From Arthrobacter agilis (GTDB taxonomy: Bacteria; Actinomycetota; Actinomycetes; Actinomycetales; Micrococcaceae), in contig NZ_JAUSXO010000001.1 of assembly GCF_030816075.1 (NCBI RefSeq), positions 2,480,001-2,544,000 on the forward strand: a stretch of DNA of 64,000 nucleotides, given 5' to 3'. The position numbers and the translations under genes were made by a program. The notes beneath the pieces were generated by a model. That model searched no databases. It saw nothing but the letters and a program-made list of their open reading frames with translations, and had not been told where the DNA came from. This document shows positions 63,197 through 64,000 of this stretch, one piece after another; within the stretch, counting starts at the first letter, position 1, and the number at the start of each line of letters is the position of its first letter.

Positions 63197-63685
63197 GTGG
63201 CGAGCGAATCCACGTTCGACGTCGTAAGCAAAGTGGACAAGCAGGAGGTCGCCAACGCGCTGAGCCAGGCGCAGAAGGAGATCGCCCAGCGGTACGACTT
63301 CAAGGGGGTCGGCGCCGAGGTGGACTTCAGCGGCGAGAAGATCCTCATGAAGGCGAACTCGGAGGAGCGCGTCCTGGCCGTGCTCGACGTCCTGCAGTCC
63401 AAGATGATCAAGCGCGGCATCTCCCTGAAGTCCTTGGACACGGGTGAGCCGTTCCCCTCGGGCAAGGAGTTCCGCCTCGAGACCTCCATCAAGGAGGGCA
63501 TCGCGCAGGACATCGCGAAGAAGATCAACAAGCTCATCCGCGACGAGGGGCCCAAGGGCGTGAAGTCCCAGATCCAGGGCGACGAGCTGCGCGTCAGCTC
63601 CAAGTCACGGGACGATCTGCAGGCCACCATGGCGCTGCTCAAGAACTTCGACGAGGCAGACCTCCAGTTCGTGAACATGCGCTGA
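63197..63685 (+). CDS. YajQ-family nucleotide-binding protein
   Basis: 162 residues from GTG 63197, with GAGGAGG six bases upstream. Signature SESTFDVVSKVDKQEVANAL at the start, QRYDFKGVGAEVDFSG and MIKRGISLKSLDTGEPFPSG in the middle. Two ferredoxin-like domains. Some family members bind cyclic di-GMP; in actinobacteria this is not shown. Ends at a strong hairpin. Confidence 0.93.
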   Translation: MASESTFDVVSKVDKQEVANALSQAQKEIAQRYDFKGVGAEVDFSGEKILMKANSEERVLAVLDVLQSKMIKRGISLKSLDTGEPFPSGKEFRLETSIKEGIAQDIAKKINKLIRDEGPKGVKSQIQGDELRVSSKSRDDLQATMALLKNFDEADLQFVNMR

Positions 63686-63705
63686 TCCGCCCGACGGATC
63701 ACTGG

Positions 63706-63746
63706 ACGACGACGGCGGCCCCACCCGGTGGGGCCGCCGTCGTCGT
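63706..63746. terminator. Perfect 18-bp hairpin after yajQ
   Basis: Stem ACGACGACGGCGGCCCCA 63706-63723 / 63729-63746, loop CCCGG. It lies between yajQ and the converging htpX, so it may serve both. Confidence 0.85.
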
Positions 63747-63776
63747 ACCGGAGGGATGTTCGGTTGAGCGGGATCT

Positions 63777-64000
63777 TCAGCTGAGCGGGCGCCCGGCCAT
63801 GCCCTCGAGGCGCGCGATGCGCTGGTCCATGGGCGGGTGCGTCGCGAACAGCCGGCCCACACCGCCGCCCTTGAACGGATTGGCGATCATGAGGTGCGAG
63901 GTGTTCACGAGACGCTGGTCCTGCGGCAGCGGGGCGCGCTGGGTGCCGCTCTCGAGCTTGCGGAGCGCCGACGCGAGGGCCAGCGGGTCGTCCGTGAGGG
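63777..64000 (-). CDS. htpX: HtpX-type zinc metalloprotease, C-terminal part (cut by window edge)
   Basis: About 74 residues up to the stop at 63777. The visible part reads [15 protein letters not shown], then [11 protein letters not shown] and [18 protein letters not shown], the conserved C-terminal features of HtpX/M48 proteases. The zinc motif HExxH would lie to the right of the window. Acts on misfolded membrane proteins. Confidence 0.85.
   Translation of the reverse strand, partial: LTDDPLALASALRKLESGTQRAPLPQDQRLVNTSHLMIANPFKGGGVGRLFATHPPMDQRIARLEGMAGRPLS

Noticed and set aside
1..64000. CRISPR array, insertion sequence, integrase or prophage
   Set aside because: No regular repeat-spacer pattern, no transposase or integrase motifs and no phage structural genes found by reading.

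Overview
The window is about 69% GC (estimated by eye) and densely coded on both strands. Its gene content points to a red-pigmented, Arthrobacter-like member of the Micrococcaceae (Actinomycetota). The evidence is mycothiol synthase MshD next to a GlnR-type regulator, a PPK1-MutT1 pair, a MaoC-pair/MurB block, DUF222-HNH proteins, PspC-family envelope genes, and a carotenoid block with CruF, a desaturase and a UbiA-type elongase but no cyclase genes, as expected for the C50 carotenoid bacterioruberin. Genus is an inference; there is no rRNA gene in the window. I see no prophage, integrase, insertion sequence or CRISPR array.

Layout. 1-3.9 kb: a divergent PspC envelope-stress module, made of a partial PspC-histidine kinase facing a large PspC protein, a small membrane protein and a mini-PspC, with three TCAGGG repeats at an 11-bp period between the divergent genes. 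3.9-7.1 kb: carotenoid genes. 7.3-12.4 kb: phosphofructokinase, an acetyltransferase, ankyrin protein, YgfZ, a nitrobindin-like protein and membrane proteins. 12.5-19.2 kb: glnR, a perfect terminator, a tRNA-like element, mshD, ppk1-mutT1, and thyA-folA. 19.3-25.2 kb: LssY_C protein, TMEM175-like channel, an Asd of proteobacterial type, a DUF6194 protein, a frameshifted DUF222-HNH gene and an orphan gene. 25.3-31 kb: murB with two hot-dog dehydratases, a DUF2797 protein, an ATP-dependent DNA ligase, a PfpI/DJ-1 protein, and an XRE-cupin regulator. 31-35.3 kb: a divergent thioredoxin-reductase-like flavoprotein, a methyltransferase, RtcB, a GH114 lipoprotein, and tRNA-Met and tRNA-Thr. 35.4-43.8 kb: DEAD-box helicase, MOSC protein, a KdpE/short-KdpD pair coupled to a GT87 mannosyltransferase, and an amidohydrolase. 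43.9-51.4 kb: metB-cbs transsulfuration pair, an ArsB/SLC13-like transporter with a tartrate-type dehydrogenase, AlkA-like glycosylase, ABM protein, thioredoxin, DUF1810. 51.4-54.8 kb: a frameshifted MFS exporter with a MarR regulator and its likely operator, a DUF6314 protein and an acyltransferase. 54.9-62.4 kb: an operon for uptake and cleavage of alpha-mannosides (lipoprotein, two permeases, GH38 mannosidase, ROK regulator). 62.4-64 kb: tRNA-Tyr, a secreted protein, YajQ and the end of HtpX.

Most of this is core chromosome. The main points of interest are the bacterioruberin-type trio, the phased repeats before the PspC module, a 55-nt tRNA-like element lacking an anticodon arm, the proteobacterial-type Asd, an Ala/Gly-rich KdpD that lacks its N-terminal sensor domain, and three places where reading frames are broken or start unusually (near 22982, 52485 and 61191). 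The three frame anomalies could be real or base-calling errors.
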